Origin: Candidatus Omnitrophota bacterium
Lineage (GTDB): Bacteria; Omnitrophota; Gorgyraeia; Gygaellales; Profunditerraquicolaceae
Assembly (NCBI GenBank): GCA_016867095.1
Contig: VGKK01000056.1
Location: forward strand, 1-7,231
Length of the DNA: 7,231 nt
Direction: 5' to 3'
Shown here: piece after piece, positions 1 to 5,419 of the stretch
How the letters are laid out: each line of letters begins with the position of its first letter
Position numbering within the stretch: the stretch's first letter is position 1
Translations under genes and position numbers: made by a program
The notes under the pieces: model-generated
What the model saw: the letters and a program-made list of their open reading frames with translations, nothing else
The model's database searches: none
Told to the model about the DNA's origin: nothing

Positions 1-78
1 GGAAAGAAAATTGCTTAATAAATTTACTATCTCCGGTTCATCATCCACTACCAAAACCCTGCTTTTTAGGGTATTCAT
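1..78 (-). CDS. Response regulator receiver protein, N-terminal fragment (cut by window edge)
   Basis: Only the first 26 codons are in the window; the gene continues past position 1. The translation starts MNTLKSRVLVVDDEPEIVNLL, which is the first beta strand and acidic pocket (paired Asp at residues 12-13) of a CheY-like receiver domain. The ATG at 78 follows a purine-rich AAGGCGGG stretch a few bases upstream and lies 12 nt after the stop of the neighbouring receiver gene, so the two are almost certainly co-transcribed and may be a tandem pair. The phosphoacceptor Asp and any output domain are outside the window, so it could be a stand-alone receiver, a transcription factor or a diguanylate cyclase. 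The receiver identity is well supported; the full function cannot be read here. Confidence 0.8.
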   Translation of the reverse strand, partial: MNTLKSRVLVVDDEPEIVNLLSNFLS

Positions 79-90
79 TTTGCCCGCCTT

Positions 91-558
91 TCAATTGTTT
101 TGATAATCCTGCGCGACGATATTCTTAATCGTCAACAGGATTATTGTTTTTACCCACAGGACCAGTTTTTTTATTTCCGGATAATACAATACCTCTAGGA
201 TTTTTTCATACAACTCCTGCAATTGTATAGGTTTTACAAATAAGCCTGCCAGCAGGTTATCCCGCGACAGGCTTTCGGCTTCTTCAGCGTAGCCGGTAAC
301 CACTATAATCTTAATGTGCGGGTATTTTTCCTTTACGATTTTGGCTACCTCAGTGCCCTGGATGCCGGGCATTTTGATATCCAACAGGACCAAGTCCGTC
401 CTTTTCTCATCCAGGATATCCAGCGCCTCTTCTCCGCTTGAGGCCCCGCTGACATCATAGCCTTTATGGCAAAGGAACTGTTTCAGGACATCTACTATGT
501 CCGACTCATCATCCACAATCAGTATTTTATTTTTCTTTAAAAAGTCATGTTTTTCCAT
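91..558 (-). CDS. Single-domain response regulator (CheY-like receiver)
   Basis: A 155-residue protein that is essentially one receiver domain, predicted cytoplasmic and phosphorylated by a histidine kinase not seen in the window. Visible landmarks are the acidic pair D16-D17 after strand 1, the phosphoacceptor D60 in LVLLDIKMPG, the switch T88 in VVTGY, and the conserved K109-P110. There is no DNA-binding or enzymatic output domain. After the domain (residues 126-149) comes an unusual hydrophobic and basic tail with Trp135 and many Ile/Leu, which could be an extra helix for dimerisation or partner docking. The ATG at 558 lies 2 nt after the PilZ gene stop and has no clear Shine-Dalgarno sequence, suggesting translational coupling. 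It sits third in the riboswitch-led operon. A partner role for PilZ or secretion control is inference only. Confidence 0.9.
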   Translation of the reverse strand: MEKHDFLKKNKILIVDDESDIVDVLKQFLCHKGYDVSGASSGEEALDILDEKRTDLVLLDIKMPGIQGTEVAKIVKEKYPHIKIIVVTGYAEEAESLSRDNLLAGLFVKPIQLQELYEKILEVLYYPEIKKLVLWVKTIILLTIKNIVAQDYQNN

Positions 559-560
559 TT

Positions 561-884
561 TTAAAATATGGCGTATTTATAAAACCTTTGTTTATCTTTC
601 TCTTTAATATGGACTAAATGAATTCCGGCTGTAAAAAATTCCTCCAGTAAATCTTTCTTTATCCAGATTAACCTGCCTATCGCGCCTATTGGATGAGAGT
701 CTTGGGGGACCTTTATGGTTAACTCTAACATGGAACCGGGTTCAATATATTCCGGCAGGGTTATTTTAATGCCCCTTTCGCTCATGTCTTCTGTGGCAGT
801 TAATTTATAGTTCTTTAGTGATTCCAGTATTCTGTAACGGACCTCCAGGTTTACGTTAAAGCGCAAAAAGGCTCTTCTTTCCAT
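561..884 (-). CDS. PilZ-domain c-di-GMP-binding protein
   Basis: A 107-residue stand-alone PilZ domain, predicted to be a cytoplasmic receptor for cyclic di-GMP. Both ligand motifs are present: RxxxR near the N-terminus (R4-A-F-L-R8) and DxSxxG at D33-S35-G38 (context EDMSERGIKI). The rest fits the PilZ beta barrel, including a GRLIWIK strand and a final Phe/Tyr-rich helix. I chose the ATG at 884 because the PilZ fold starts there (MERRAFLRF) and a G-rich ribosome-binding tract lies just upstream. An in-frame ATG at 926 would add 14 basic residues lying inside the preceding gene and is less likely. The gene overlaps the upstream small gene by 29 nt and ends 2 nt before the receiver gene. PilZ proteins often act on pilus, flagellar or secretion machinery; a link to the adjacent Gsp operon is inferred from position. 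Confidence 0.92.
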   Translation of the reverse strand: MERRAFLRFNVNLEVRYRILESLKNYKLTATEDMSERGIKITLPEYIEPGSMLELTIKVPQDSHPIGAIGRLIWIKKDLLEEFFTAGIHLVHIKEKDKQRFYKYAIF

Positions 885-1194
885 TATTCGCCCCCCCCTC
901 TTGTTCGGCCTTTTCTTTAAAGACAAATAACTCCTTTGTTGAGGGCCAATTTGCCCCCATTTTTTCCTTTATCTTTCGCTTTAAGTCATCCAGGGAAGAT
1001 ATATCTTTGCCGTTTATATCCAGGTCTATAAGCAGGTTCACCAAGGCGGCAATAATTTTGGTGCGCGGTAATTTCTTTTTTCCGGAAAAAAGAGTATCTT
1101 TACCGAGCTTATCCAAAAAGTCCACCTGTTCCCGATTAAGAAAAACTATTACTCTTTGCTGTTTTTCCGTATTATTTTGAATTTTGTCCGCCAT
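856..1194 (-). CDS. Small ribbon-helix-helix-like protein, first gene after the c-di-GMP riboswitch
   Basis: A 112-residue predicted cytoplasmic protein that I do not recognise by name. Residues 14-59 follow the ribbon-helix-helix pattern of Arc/CopG-type DNA-binding proteins: a short beta strand (RVIVFLN), a helix (about 21-33), a basic turn with GKKKLPR, and a second amphipathic helix (about 42-59, TKIIAALVNLLIDLDI). A charged helix (about 64-80) and a Lys/Glu/Gly-rich tail follow. No enzyme motif is seen. The ATG at 1194 is preceded by GGGAG at about 6 nt. It is the first gene of the operon whose leader holds the c-di-GMP riboswitch, so its expression is probably set by c-di-GMP. Its last 29 nt overlap the PilZ gene, and a G8 tract lies in codons 99-102. 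DNA binding is inferred from the pattern alone; a protein-protein adaptor is also possible. Confidence 0.6.
   Translation of the reverse strand: MADKIQNNTEKQQRVIVFLNREQVDFLDKLGKDTLFSGKKKLPRTKIIAALVNLLIDLDINGKDISSLDDLKRKIKEKMGANWPSTKELFVFKEKAEQEGGANNGKKSLFAL
891..898 (-). repeat. G8 homopolymer tract at the RHH-like/PilZ gene junction
   Basis: Eight consecutive G (C on the plus strand) lie in codons 99-102 of the RHH-like gene and 6 nt before the PilZ ATG, where they also form the ribosome-binding region. Loss of one G shifts the first gene into the PilZ reading frame with no intervening stop, giving a fusion (…EGGRIMERRAFL…). Long G tracts are prone to slippage during replication, transcription or sequencing, so the length given here should be treated with care. 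Confidence 0.75.
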
Positions 1195-1240
1195 CTTGGC
1201 TCCCGCATAAATACTTTTATAAATTCTTTACTAAGTATCA

Positions 1241-1279
1241 AAGAAAAACCCCTAGGTGTGAAGCTCCAACCTAAGGGTT
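1241..1279 (-). terminator. Intrinsic terminator of the riboswitch expression platform
   Basis: On the minus strand, AACCCTTAGGT (1279-1269) pairs with ACCTAGGGGTT (1257-1247). This gives an 11-bp stem with one T-G wobble and an 11-nt loop. The stem runs straight into TTTTT (1248-1244; the first two Ts belong to the stem). This is a classic Rho-independent terminator. It lies between the c-di-GMP aptamer and the first gene, so it works as an attenuator and not as an end-of-operon terminator. Confidence 0.85.
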
Positions 1280-1299
1280 TAATTGTTTTCCCCTCAGGC
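1269..1299 (-). promoter_or_regulatory. Antiterminator pairing that competes with aptamer P1 and the terminator
   Basis: On the minus strand, GCCTGAGGG (1299-1291) can pair with CCCTTAGGT (1277-1269) over 9 bp with two G-T wobbles, looping out the A-rich stretch between. Its left half contains the last bases of the aptamer closing stem, including the C that should contact ligand. Its right half is the 5' arm of the terminator. The aptamer-plus-terminator fold and the antiterminator fold therefore appear mutually exclusive. Inference: ligand binding favours termination. Confidence 0.65.
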
Positions 1300-1381
1300 A
1301 ACCCTGCTACCTTGTTCCGAATTGCTTCGGAAGTTAGGCCAGTTGGCTTTGCGTCCCATCCTTTCGGATGGTTTGCCTTTT
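1295..1381 (-). promoter_or_regulatory. Cyclic di-GMP-I (GEMM) riboswitch aptamer
   Basis: The minus strand carries the hallmark elements of the c-di-GMP-I class in order. There is a P1 5' strand GGCAAACC (1377-1370) and a hairpin ATCC-GAAA-GGAT with a GAAA tetraloop (1369-1358). Next is the invariant GACGCAAAGCC (1355-1345), then GGCCTAAC, a second hairpin TTCCGAA-GCAA-TTCGGAA (1332-1315), AAGGTAGC, and the closing GGGTTGCC. By hand alignment to the Vibrio cholerae Vc2 aptamer, the position equivalent to G20 is G (1377) and C92 is C (1298). This favours c-di-GMP over the cGAMP-selective GEMM-Ib type, which has A at position 20. It lies in the leader between a strong promoter and a terminator, ahead of the RHH-PilZ-receiver operon. 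Confidence 0.93.
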
Positions 1382-1430
1382 TCTAAAAGGTGAAAATGTT
1401 AAATTGTGCAATCTTTCGATTTCCAAGATA

Positions 1431-1459
1431 AGTATAGCATATTTTTTAACTATTTTCAA
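1431..1459 (-). promoter_or_regulatory. Sigma70-type promoter driving the riboswitch leader
   Basis: Minus strand: -35 TTGAAA (1459-1454), 17-nt spacer, -10 TATACT (1436-1431), with TGC directly before the -10 giving an extended -10. Both hexamers are one base from consensus. Transcription should start near 1424, placing the aptamer about 45 nt into the transcript and giving a leader of roughly 230 nt before the first ATG. The remainder of the 1382-1499 stretch shows only A/T-rich sequence. Confidence 0.82.
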
Positions 1460-1499
1460 GACAAGGGTATACTTTATTTTTAGGCTGTTTTAGGGGAAA

Positions 1500-2027
1500 T
1501 TAAAGGCCGCTAATGCGGGAAATTGAGAAATTACCCTCCAGGGCAGGATTGTTAGGCTTGGCGCTAAGCTGGAATCTCTTGATTTTTAACAGTGAAAGCG
1601 AATTTTCTAGGTTATAGATAAATTTCAGGTACCCCTCCATCGTGCCTTCAGCGCGTAAATCAATAATAATCTCCTGGTATTCGCTGGGGTTAATGGTTGG
1701 CTGGGGCCGCAGGTCAATAATTCTAACATTGGCATCCTTGGCCAGATTTTCCAGCTCTGCCAGGGCACCCGTCAATGTATCTGCTTGTTCTCCGGGAAGC
1801 TTTAAAGTTGAAGAAAACTTATTATATTTATTCTGGATGTAATCCTTCTGGCTGAGGAGCCAGCGGTATTTCTTTAGCTTTGTCCGCACCATGCTGATTT
1901 CCCGGTTTAAAACATCGTTCCTGCCCAATCCGGGCGCGATCAGGAAGTTAAACCCGAGGGAAAAAACAATCACCCCTATGGCCACATACAGGATTATTTT
2001 TTCTCTTTTGCTGAGTATCTTTGGCAT
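1500..2027 (-). CDS. gspM: Type II secretion inner-membrane protein GspM (PilO-like)
   Basis: A 175-residue bitopic inner-membrane protein. It has a short basic cytoplasmic N-terminus, one membrane helix (about residues 11-30), a periplasmic coiled coil (about 37-68), and a small ferredoxin-like alpha/beta domain (about 85-165) of the PilO/GspM type. Family role: it pairs with GspL to form the periplasmic part of the assembly platform linking the ATPase to pseudopilus growth. The start ATG at 2027 overlaps the gspL stop in a TAATG arrangement, so translation is probably coupled. It is the last gene of the gsp set. Sequence similarity in this family is low, so the call rests on length, topology and its place after GspL. 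PilO is the equally good alternative name if the system is a pilus. Confidence 0.85.
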   Translation of the reverse strand: MPKILSKREKIILYVAIGVIVFSLGFNFLIAPGLGRNDVLNREISMVRTKLKKYRWLLSQKDYIQNKYNKFSSTLKLPGEQADTLTGALAELENLAKDANVRIIDLRPQPTINPSEYQEIIIDLRAEGTMEGYLKFIYNLENSLSLLKIKRFQLSAKPNNPALEGNFSISRISGL

Positions 2028-3457
2028 TATTTTTTCAGGCAGACTATTTCAAAGTCCACCAGTTCTCCGGCGTTGGTCTTTTTTTGTGTAGCGTATTTGA
2101 CCTTAACATCCAGCTCGCTAAACACCGGGGATTTCCTTAATTCCGCCACCAGCTCAAATACCGCGTTTAGTTGCGGGGTTTGGCCGCGCAGGATGATCCG
2201 GTTATCCTCTTCGTAAGTAAGGTTAACCAGGGCTATCTGGCCGGGCATTACCCGGTGCAATTCATAGATTAAATCCAGCGCGGAAAGCTTCTTTACCGCG
2301 CGATGCCGCATAAACTGCAGCCTTTTTTCTATATCTTCCAATACCCGGGCTTCTTTGGTCATTTTAGCCAGCTCAGACTTTAACCGCTCCAGGTAATAGG
2401 CTTTATTGGAGAGGTTCTTCTGCAGACCCACAAACAGCATTAAAATGATTCCGGCTATAACCAGGGCCAGGCTAAGGCGTTCTTTCTTCTTAGTCAGGAT
2501 TTTATTCTTTTCTTTTATCTCATGCGGCAGGAGGTTTAAATTCTCTTCTATGTTTTTCAGGCCCATGCCGATAACCCCGGCGAATGAATATTCGGAGCCC
2601 ATCGCGTTGTTCAATAAATCCCTACGCATATTAATCTTGGCGTAACCTAAAGCCTCAACCGGCAGGTCTATTTGTTTAGCCAGCGTTTGGGCGAATTCGG
2701 CATAGATTTTTCCGGCGCCGGTAACCATAATTTTGCGAGGCGCGTCTTTAGCCGCCTCTTTTAAATAAGCGTCTTGGGTCTTACGCACCTCTTCAATAAA
2801 AAGGCTCTCCCAGAGCGGCTGTTGGCTGTTAATCCGGAAGTAACGGCTGAAAATAAGCTTTTTTTGCGCTACTATCGCTAATTCCGCCTGTTGATATTCA
2901 ACCTCCATAATCATTACCGGCTCGGATTCCTGGGGCTTGAGGTAATTGAAAAAACTAGCCAGCCCATAAGAGCTTAAGGCAACCATAATTTTATCGGCCT
3001 TAAGGTCCTTGAGCATTTTTAGATAACGCTCAATGATGTCCTTATGCACTATCACCAGGTTTACCTGCGAGTATCCCTCTTTATCGGTAGAGATAAGCTG
3101 GTAGCCGGTAATCAACTCTTCGCTGGAATAAGGCAGGTAGCGCGAGGCCTGCAGGGAAATAATTTTTTCTATTTCTTCAGGCGCCTGCGCGGGGATTTTC
3201 AGGTAACGGCAGGTTACCTTGCTGCGGGGCAATGAAATAACCACCGGGTCGTCGTTATAGCCCAGTTTTTTAAAAAGCTGGATTAATTTTTCGCTTAGCC
3301 TTTTATCGTCTAAGTCCGCGGCTATGCCCTCTGCTTCCAGCGCCGTGTATTCTTTAAAATTATTAGCCGGCAGGCATTTGATAACCTTGAACGCGCTTTC
3401 GCCGATTTGGCAGATAAATATGGCGTTTTTTCTTTTAAATTTTAAATTAATTTTCAT
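2027..3457 (-). CDS. gspL: Type II secretion protein GspL (PilM-PilN fusion architecture)
   Basis: A 476-residue protein with three parts. Residues 1 to about 300 form an actin-like PilM/GspL cytoplasmic domain (GESAFKVIK near the start, SLPRSKVTCRYLKIP, the FAGVIGMGLKN end). Then comes an LNLLPHEI motif (about 307-314), typical of the start of PilN, followed by a membrane helix (about 329-346). A coiled coil (about 350-385) and a periplasmic ferredoxin-like PilN domain complete it. Family role: it recruits the GspE ATPase to the inner membrane and contacts GspM. I chose the ATG at 3457 (MKINLKFKRK), which overlaps the gspK end by 11 nt. An ATG at 3499 would add 14 residues lacking domain character and lying inside gspK. 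Fused PilM-PilN is the normal evolutionary view of GspL, but the PilN half is clearer here than in proteobacterial GspL. Confidence 0.87.
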   Translation of the reverse strand: MKINLKFKRKNAIFICQIGESAFKVIKCLPANNFKEYTALEAEGIAADLDDKRLSEKLIQLFKKLGYNDDPVVISLPRSKVTCRYLKIPAQAPEEIEKIISLQASRYLPYSSEELITGYQLISTDKEGYSQVNLVIVHKDIIERYLKMLKDLKADKIMVALSSYGLASFFNYLKPQESEPVMIMEVEYQQAELAIVAQKKLIFSRYFRINSQQPLWESLFIEEVRKTQDAYLKEAAKDAPRKIMVTGAGKIYAEFAQTLAKQIDLPVEALGYAKINMRRDLLNNAMGSEYSFAGVIGMGLKNIEENLNLLPHEIKEKNKILTKKKERLSLALVIAGIILMLFVGLQKNLSNKAYYLERLKSELAKMTKEARVLEDIEKRLQFMRHRAVKKLSALDLIYELHRVMPGQIALVNLTYEEDNRIILRGQTPQLNAVFELVAELRKSPVFSELDVKVKYATQKKTNAGELVDFEIVCLKK

Positions 3458-4394
3458 GCCAGTATAAAATCCTTTTGCCGCTGCGGCTGTAAATGGCAAA
3501 TACCCGATACTCTATTTTACCAGCTCTGCCGCTGGCTTCAATAGAAAAGTTATTTGACTTGACCACGAGATTCTCCATAATCCTGTTGAATATATTCAGC
3601 TCTTCGGCTCCGGTAGTGGTGATATTAATCTGGTTCTTATCGGTAAAACAGCCCCTGGCTGTCCTTAAGGCGATAATTTCATCTACCACCCTTGCCGCGA
3701 AGCTTTCTGAAAGGCCCTGTTCTTTGGCGAGCCCATAGCCAAGAATTTTTAAGACCCGCCCGGAAACCGTATTGATATTAAGCGGCCCGCCGGTATAGAC
3801 AGTAATCATTCCTTTCAATTTTTGATAATCCTGGGGGGTAATATCCTTAACCAGCATCAATTCCTCGGTATTGGTAAAGTCTTTTTTCTTGGGGGGGTAC
3901 CCCAGGCTTTCATAAGCGGCATCATTGATGATTTTGCCGCGCCAGATAAGGATATTTCTGGCTAATTCTTGCGCGGAATTAATATTACAATCTTCCAGCA
4001 GGGCGACGAGCAGCTGCTGCGAGGCCCTGTTAATATTAATCTTTTTTTCTTCGTCAACCACGCCGAATTTAATTTCCTGTTTTCCTTCAACCTCAGCCAT
4101 ATAACTTACTGCCGCGAATTCGTCTTTGTTGTCATTCAACATAATCTTTTTGAATATTTCTTCACTGTCCGCCCAGGACTCCGTAAGGCAGTCATAATTA
4201 TTATTGTCGCGCCTTAACTCCGCGGTAGCTCGGCTTATGCCGGCCTTGGCTAAAGCCAAAGCTATCTGCCTGTCTTTTTGGTAACGCGCGAATTTTAACA
4301 TCACCGAGGCGCGATAGGCGATGCCGACGGCCAGAATTGCCAATATTATCAGTATCCAAATAAAGATAATTAATACCTGGGCCCTTTTCCCCAT
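3447..4394 (-). CDS. gspK: Type II secretion minor pseudopilin GspK
   Basis: A 315-residue protein with a short basic leader and a long hydrophobic segment (QVLIIFIWILIILAILAVG). It then carries the large periplasmic domain of the GspK family, including the helix-hairpin-helix-like signatures DEEKKININRAS and GPLNINTVSGRVLKILG. Length matches the family (about 300-330). Family role: it forms the pseudopilus tip with GspI and GspJ. The +5 position is Ile, not Glu, as usual for GspK. The residue before the predicted cleavage site is Ala5, not Gly (KRA|Q). The start at 4394 is 1 nt after the gspJ stop with only a weak Shine-Dalgarno, suggesting coupling. A C7 run followed by an A6 run in the middle of the gene does not break the frame. 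Confidence 0.9.
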   Translation of the reverse strand: MGKRAQVLIIFIWILIILAILAVGIAYRASVMLKFARYQKDRQIALALAKAGISRATAELRRDNNNYDCLTESWADSEEIFKKIMLNDNKDEFAAVSYMAEVEGKQEIKFGVVDEEKKININRASQQLLVALLEDCNINSAQELARNILIWRGKIINDAAYESLGYPPKKKDFTNTEELMLVKDITPQDYQKLKGMITVYTGGPLNINTVSGRVLKILGYGLAKEQGLSESFAARVVDEIIALRTARGCFTDKNQINITTTGAEELNIFNRIMENLVVKSNNFSIEASGRAGKIEYRVFAIYSRSGKRILYWHEN

Positions 4395-4395
4395 T

Positions 4396-5046
4396 TCAGC
4401 TCAACGGCAGGAATACCGCGCGCTTAAAAGCCTGCCCTGCCTCCTGCTTTTTTTCCGCCTTCTGTTTTATCGTCAGGCTTATTTTAACCGCTACCGGCGC
4501 CAGGGCCGGGTCATCCCAGGCATCCTTCCATTCTAACGCTTTTTTCTGGATATCCAGGTAACCGTATTGAAAAACTATTTCCTTAACATTGGAGGATAAG
4601 ATAACAGGCAGCGCTTGGCTTTTATCGCTGAGGCTTTCCTGGTTTAGGCGGCATAAACGCAGGAGCTGTCCCGTATCGTCTGTCTTGTATAAAACAAAGG
4701 CGTAATCCTGCGCCTTGGTATCGCCTCTTAAGGTATCCACCAGGGTCAAGAAACTCATTTCGCTTTTAGTCCCGGTGAATTTTGCTTCGTTGTCGGAATA
4801 GGCAAAAGAATTCCTTAAGTCCAGATTTATGCGCTCTAAAACTTTCAGCGCCGTCTGCGTGGTATTCAGCGACTCTTCAATATTGCGATAACCGAATATT
4901 CCGGTATTAAAAGAAAAGGCCAGGGTAGTCATAATTACCCCGAGTATCGCCGTGGCAATGAGTAATTCTAGCAGGGTAAACCCCGTTACTAACTTTCGGT
5001 TAATTTTTGTTAGTAATGGGGTAAAGGCCCTATCGTCAGCTCTCAT
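4396..5046 (-). CDS. gspJ: Type II secretion minor pseudopilin GspJ
   Basis: A 216-residue type IV prepilin-like protein. After a 22-residue basic leader, the prepilin peptidase site is VTG|FTLLELLIATAILGV, with Gly at -1, Phe at +1 and Glu at +5. It is followed by the hydrophobic helix and a globular periplasmic domain rich in beta strands, with the GspJ-type VDTLRGDTKAQDYAFVLY and CRL regions. Length fits GspJ (about 190-230). Family role: part of the GspI-J-K tip that starts pseudopilus assembly. The ATG at 5046 overlaps the gspI end by 11 nt, and a GGA lies about 7 nt upstream. The leader is longer than usual, but no closer in-frame ATG exists before the cleavage site. GspJ is favoured over GspH by size and position between I and K. 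Confidence 0.87.
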   Translation of the reverse strand: MRADDRAFTPLLTKINRKLVTGFTLLELLIATAILGVIMTTLAFSFNTGIFGYRNIEESLNTTQTALKVLERINLDLRNSFAYSDNEAKFTGTKSEMSFLTLVDTLRGDTKAQDYAFVLYKTDDTGQLLRLCRLNQESLSDKSQALPVILSSNVKEIVFQYGYLDIQKKALEWKDAWDDPALAPVAVKISLTIKQKAEKKQEAGQAFKRAVFLPLS

Positions 5047-5419
5047 TATTATCCAAATAAGTGTTTAGGTTAATTTTTTCCTGGGTATTTGCCCGTTGCC
5101 AGCTGACGCTGGAATTCAACAGGTATAAATTCAAGCCCCGGTCTAAATTAAAGACGTATTGCCAGGTAAATTTGCCTGTTTTTTCTTCTGCCGCTGACGG
5201 CTCTGCGGTAATGAGCCCGTATTTTTCTTTAAATTGCCATTCCTGCATTTTGTCTTCCCCTAAAAAAGTAGCGCTCGCCAGATCAGAACACAGCGCTGTT
5301 ACCCGGCTGGTGACAGAAAGCGCCTGCAGCACCATCACTATCCCTATGGACAATATGGCAATGGCCGCCAATAGCTCTATTAAAGAAAAAGCCTTTTTAC
5401 CAATTGACCACATCATCAT
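5036..5419 (-). CDS. gspI: Type II secretion minor pseudopilin GspI
   Basis: A 127-residue prepilin-like protein. The processing site reads GKKA|FSLIELLAAIAILSIG: Glu is correctly at +5, but Ala10 stands at -1 where Gly is usual. After the helix comes the GspI-type stretch LGEDKMQEWQFKE (compare LAEDKMEE-type motifs in the family) and a short beta domain. Family role: part of the tip complex with J and K. Three ATGs in a row occur at 5419, 5416 and 5413; I take 5419 because GGAAGG lies about 5 nt upstream. The open frame reaches back to 5497, but those residues lie inside gspG and would put an implausible leader before the prepilin site. It overlaps the gspG end by 23 nt. No gspH lies between G and I. 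Confidence 0.87.
   Translation of the reverse strand: MMMWSIGKKAFSLIELLAAIAILSIGIVMVLQALSVTSRVTALCSDLASATFLGEDKMQEWQFKEKYGLITAEPSAAEEKTGKFTWQYVFNLDRGLNLYLLNSSVSWQRANTQEKINLNTYLDNNES

Noticed and set aside
1295..1381. Possible cGAMP-selective (GEMM-Ib) riboswitch
   Set aside because: By hand alignment the position equivalent to Vc2 G20 is G, not A, and the tetraloop is the ordinary GAAA. Biochemical testing could still change this.
1156..1386. Plus-strand open frame of 76 codons over the leader region
   Set aside because: It lies across the riboswitch aptamer and terminator on the opposite strand and its product has no recognisable pattern; the RNA elements explain the sequence.
1500..1530. 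CCGC-ATTA-GCGG hairpin at the gspM end as a terminator
   Set aside because: The stem is only 4 bp, sits inside the coding sequence and is not followed by a proper T run.
3458..3499. Upstream gspL start at 3499
   Set aside because: The 14 extra residues (MPFTAAAAKGFYTG) lie in the gspK coding end and precede the natural start of the actin-like domain.
3882..3897. C7 and A6 homopolymer runs in gspK as a phase-variation switch
   Set aside because: The frame is intact through both, the gene is full length, and no alternative product is evident; shorter and less suggestive than the G8 tract.
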